From NCBI RefSeq assembly GCF_048323655.1, contig NZ_JBLUWW010000001.1:558001-622000 (forward strand): a stretch of DNA of 64,000 nucleotides. The letters run 5' to 3'. Made by a program: the position numbers and the translations under genes. The notes under the pieces were generated by a model. That model ran no database searches and had not been told where the DNA came from. It worked only from the letters and a program-made list of their open reading frames with translations. This document shows, piece after piece, positions 61,647 to 64,000 of this stretch. Within the stretch, counting starts at the first letter, position 1; every line of letters begins with the position of its first letter. Origin of the DNA: Salinimicrobium soli. GTDB lineage: Bacteria > Bacteroidota > Bacteroidia > Flavobacteriales > Flavobacteriaceae.

Positions 61647-61714
61647 TTTTGGGCGAGAAGCCTGTCCCGAGTGAAGTGAAACGGAGCTGAGGGAAGCCCA
61701 AGAGGAGGAGCAAA
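61647..61714 (+). repeat. tRNA-3'-end repeat unit 2
   Basis: Starts TTTTGGGCGAGAAGCCTGTC like unit 1, diverges in the centre (CCCGAGTGAAGTGAAACGG), and again ends GCCCAAGAGGAGGAGCAAA. It lies after the tRNA terminator, so it is not simply tRNA operon spacer. Confidence 0.7.
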
Positions 61715-61716
61715 TT

Positions 61717-61747
61717 AAAGCCCCGCATTTTTATGTGGGGCTTTTTG
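61717..61747 (+). terminator. Second terminator after repeat unit 2
   Basis: AAAGCCCCGCA (61717-61727) pairs with TGTGGGGCTTT (ending 61744; one G-U pair), followed by T residues. Confidence 0.85.
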
Positions 61748-61754
61748 TTTTTCT

Positions 61755-61906
61755 ATGGGATATCAAGTTTACATTCCTTATTCAAAAACCTTTGATCGAT
61801 ATTATATTGGTTCCACTTCAGTTATTGAATTTCCAATGGGTAGAGATTTTCAAATTTGTTAAATTTTTTACGAATTACTGAGCGTGGTCATAATTCGGGT
61901 AAAATT
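61755..61906 (+). pseudogene. GIY-YIG nuclease remnant
   Basis: An ATG frame of 35 codons (61755-61862) reads MGYQ then VYIPYSKTFDRYYIGSTS, the N-terminal signature of GIY-YIG nucleases, with the YYIG core intact. It then stops. In another frame, bases 61880-61906 encode ERGHNSGKI, matching the following ERLxxHNSGK-type block with the linker missing. So a small nuclease gene was deleted and frameshifted. It lies directly after the tRNA repeat units. The rest of 61907-62055 shows no gene. Confidence 0.7.
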
Positions 61907-62055
61907 GTCGGGATATTTTTGTTATTGAATTAATTCAGCCATTTTAAGAACCGACCAAACAAATTTCGATTTAAGAAAAAACAGTTTTCTTTAGAGAAAA
62001 TGTCCAATTTTCAACACTTGAATATTTGAGACAACTAACCCGCAGCCCTTCCAGT

Positions 62056-62670
62056 ATGAAATTTCCGTTTAATTTATTACCCCAAAAAGGCTCTAATTGG
62101 CGTCAGGTTGCATTGTTTTTTATCGCTGTAATCATAGGGTTAGGCTTATTCATGATGAAGGAGGCAAGGGTGACTTCCTATCTCTCCGATGATCCTCAGG
62201 CCTGCGTGAATTGTCATGTGATGACCCCTGTTTATAACAGCTGGATGAACAGCTCGCACAGGGAATGGGCAAATTGTAATGACTGCCATGTGCCACACGA
62301 TAATGTGGTGAACAAATATTATTTCAAAGCTAAAGATGGTCTTTACCATGCTTCAGTATTTACCGCCAGAGCAGAACCAGATGTAATTAAGATGAAGGAG
62401 GCTTCGCAGGAAGTTGTGCAGCAGAATTGTATACGCTGTCACGTGCAACAGGTGACCCAGGTAAAGTATGACGGTTATATAGAAGATCACAGAGAAAAAA
62501 GGACTACAAGACAATGCTGGAGTTGCCACCAGCAGGTACCCCATGGGGATGTACACGGTTTGACAACAATCAAATATAATTTAGCGCCAATACCAACCGA
62601 TAAGGAAGAGATGGTTATTCCGGAGTGGTTGGCAGAACAAACAGATAAAAACCAGAATAATGAAGAATAA
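62056..62670 (+). CDS. nrfH: Cytochrome c nitrite reductase small subunit NrfH
   Basis: From the ATG at 62056 (204 residues) there is a membrane anchor (QVALFFIAVIIGLGLFMM) and a periplasmic domain with four c-type heme motifs: CVNCH (Cys50), CNDCH (Cys74), CIRCH (Cys125) and CWSCH (Cys154). NrfH is a NapC/NirT-type quinol oxidase that feeds electrons to NrfA. An earlier TTG start at 62026 is less likely. Its stop overlaps the nrfA start by 11 bases. Confidence 0.95.
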   Translation: MKFPFNLLPQKGSNWRQVALFFIAVIIGLGLFMMKEARVTSYLSDDPQACVNCHVMTPVYNSWMNSSHREWANCNDCHVPHDNVVNKYYFKAKDGLYHASVFTARAEPDVIKMKEASQEVVQQNCIRCHVQQVTQVKYDGYIEDHREKRTTRQCWSCHQQVPHGDVHGLTTIKYNLAPIPTDKEEMVIPEWLAEQTDKNQNNEE

Positions 62671-64000
62671 AGTATTATTTATAGTAACCATTGTAGTAGT
62701 ATTTCTTTTAGGACTATTGGCTTCCAGTATTATTAACAGGAAATCGGAAGCGAAATACCAGTTCACCCCTAAGGTTGAGATCGCTGAAAATGAACCTAGA
62801 AATGAAGTTTGGGGTGAGAATTATCCAAAAGAATATCAATCCTTTTTACAGACCAAGGATACCTCTTTTTCTTCTTATCAGGGAGGTTCTTCTATGATTG
62901 ATGTGCTTGAAGAAGATCCAAACCTTGTTATTCTGTTTGCAGGTTACGGCTTCTCAAAAGATTATAATCAGGGACGCGGTCACGCGTATGCCATTGAAGA
63001 TATTCATAACACCTTAAGGACCGGTGGTCCAACGGGTGAAGGGGATGGGCCAATGCCCTCTACCTGTTGGACGTGTAAGAGTCCCGATGTTCCAAGATTA
63101 ATGAATGAAATTGGAGTAGCTGAATTTTACAGCGGGAAATGGGCAGACAAAGGAGACCAGGTGGTCAACCCAATTGGTTGTGCAGATTGTCACGACCCAA
63201 AAAGTATGAAACTTAGAATTACCAGACCGGCACTAGTGGAAGCTTTTGATGCCATGGGTAAAGACATTAATGATGCTACTCATAATGAAATGCGCTCTCT
63301 GGTTTGTGCGCAATGTCATGTTGAATATTACTTCAACAAGAATCTTCCCGGGAAGGAAGGGGTGCCTTACCTGGTATTTCCGTGGGAAGAAGGAACAAGT
63401 GTTGAAGACATGGAGAGATATTATGATAACATTCAATTTTCAGACTGGACTCATCAGTTAAGTAGAGCACCAATGTTGAAAGCGCAACATCCGGGATATG
63501 AAACTTTTGTGACCGGGGTGCATGCTGACAGGGGAGTGTCATGTGCAGATTGTCATATGCCATATAAGAGTGAAGGTGGACAAAAGTTCACGGATCATCA
63601 TATTCAGTCTCCTCTGAATAATACCTCAAATGCATGCCAGGTTTGTCATAGAGAGGAATCAAGCAAGTTGATCTCTAATGTTTATGAAAGACAGAAAAAA
63701 GCCTCTGAAAACAGGTTGAAATTAGAGGACCTTTTGGTAAGGGCTCATTTAGAAGCCAAGAAGTGTTGGGATCTGGGAGCTACCGAGGAGCAAATGAAAG
63801 ATATACTTACAGACATTCGTCACGCACAATGGCGTTGGGATTTTTCAGCTGCAGCTCATGGAGCTTCGTTCCACTCTCCGGTAGAGATTGCCAGGGTGAT
63901 TGGGGGAGGCCTTGTAAAAGCCCAGGATGCGAGACTTAAGTTAAGCCGTTTGTTAGCAGATCTTGGTCATAATAAACCTGTAGAAATGCCCGATATAAAT
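62660..64000 (+). CDS. nrfA: Cytochrome c nitrite reductase NrfA (3' end cut by window)
   Basis: The frame opens with ATG at 62660 and stays open to the right edge (447 codons; the family usually has about 480-510). An N-terminal signal or anchor (LFIVTIVVVFLLGLLASSI) precedes the periplasmic enzyme. All five heme motifs are visible: the active-site CWTCK (Cys136, 63065-63079), then CADCH, CAQCH, CADCH and CQVCH. NrfA reduces nitrite to ammonium with six electrons, supplied through NrfH. The C-terminus lies outside the window. Confidence 0.96.
   Translation, partial: MKNKVLFIVTIVVVFLLGLLASSIINRKSEAKYQFTPKVEIAENEPRNEVWGENYPKEYQSFLQTKDTSFSSYQGGSSMIDVLEEDPNLVILFAGYGFSKDYNQGRGHAYAIEDIHNTLRTGGPTGEGDGPMPSTCWTCKSPDVPRLMNEIGVAEFYSGKWADKGDQVVNPIGCADCHDPKSMKLRITRPALVEAFDAMGKDINDATHNEMRSLVCAQCHVEYYFNKNLPGKEGVPYLVFPWEEGTSVEDMERYYDNIQFSDWTHQLSRAPMLKAQHPGYETFVTGVHADRGVSCADCHMPYKSEGGQKFTDHHIQSPLNNTSNACQVCHREESSKLISNVYERQKKASENRLKLEDLLVRAHLEAKKCWDLGATEEQMKDILTDIRHAQWRWDFSAAAHGASFHSPVEIARVIGGGLVKAQDARLKLSRLLADLGHNKPVEMPDIN

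Overview
The window comes from a chromosome of a marine-type Bacteroidota, most likely family Flavobacteriaceae (the Gramella/Salegentibacter neighbourhood is my inference). Supporting signs are a gliding lipoprotein GldH next to RicT and PBP1A, a TonB receptor with a carboxypeptidase-like N-terminal domain, an HU-like/SPOR protein, an ECF sigma factor paired with an anti-sigma/outer-membrane-barrel protein, and many promoters of the Bacteroidota type (TAnnTTTG, several with TTG 16-23 bases upstream). Gene density is high and most genes look like ordinary core genes.

Layout. 1-9 kb: cell-wall hydrolase activator (cut by the left edge), thioesterase, HU/SPOR protein, dprA, trpS, an acyltransferase, an ECF sigma operon and recA. 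9.04-9.41 kb: an intergenic region that is not empty; it holds a 30-codon Cys-containing reading frame, two hairpins and an orphan terminator. 9.4-16.5 kb: trhO, then ricT-gldH-PBP1A, then a 3-oxoacid CoA-transferase operon (scoA/scoB) split by a four-helix-bundle gene flanked by inverted repeats. 16.5-22.7 kb: housekeeping enzymes (exonuclease, serine hydrolase, Ogt, CNNM transporter) and an S9 peptidase. 22.7-22.9 kb: three copies of a palindromic repeat whose fourth copy is the scoB terminator.

22.9-34.0 kb (minus strand) is the most unusual block: ten tightly packed genes encoding an SDR, two nucleotide-sugar-type epimerases (one fused to a clan-A glycosidase), a zinc-type dehydrogenase, a Gfo/Idh/MocA oxidoreductase, a GT4 glycosyltransferase, three tandem CgeB-like glycosyltransferases and a SAM methyltransferase. 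No flippase, polymerase or transporter is present, so it looks like a cytosolic pathway for a methylated glycoside or glycoconjugate of unknown structure.

34.3-44.5 kb is a nearly complete heme pathway: hemA-C-D-E-(DUF6973-like)-F-B on the minus strand, then an AraC regulator, hemH and hemJ on the plus strand. 44.5-50.7 kb holds a sensor kinase, crotonase, radical SAM protein, HD hydrolase, acyltransferase, bacilliredoxin and a TerB/J-domain protein. 50.7-57.1 kb is metal homeostasis: a TonB receptor and a DtxR regulator-ZIP transporter operon diverge from a 36-bp palindrome that looks like the DtxR operator, followed by FeoA-FeoB-small Cys-rich protein. 57.2-61.2 kb has a SCO protein, RseP and a 5'-nucleotidase lipoprotein. 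61.3-62.0 kb has two identical tRNA-Asn genes, extra copies of the tRNA 3' end and a broken GIY-YIG nuclease gene. The right end is nrfH-nrfA (nitrite reduction to ammonium; nrfA is cut by the edge).

All assignments are from reading the sequence and known family motifs; no database search was run.
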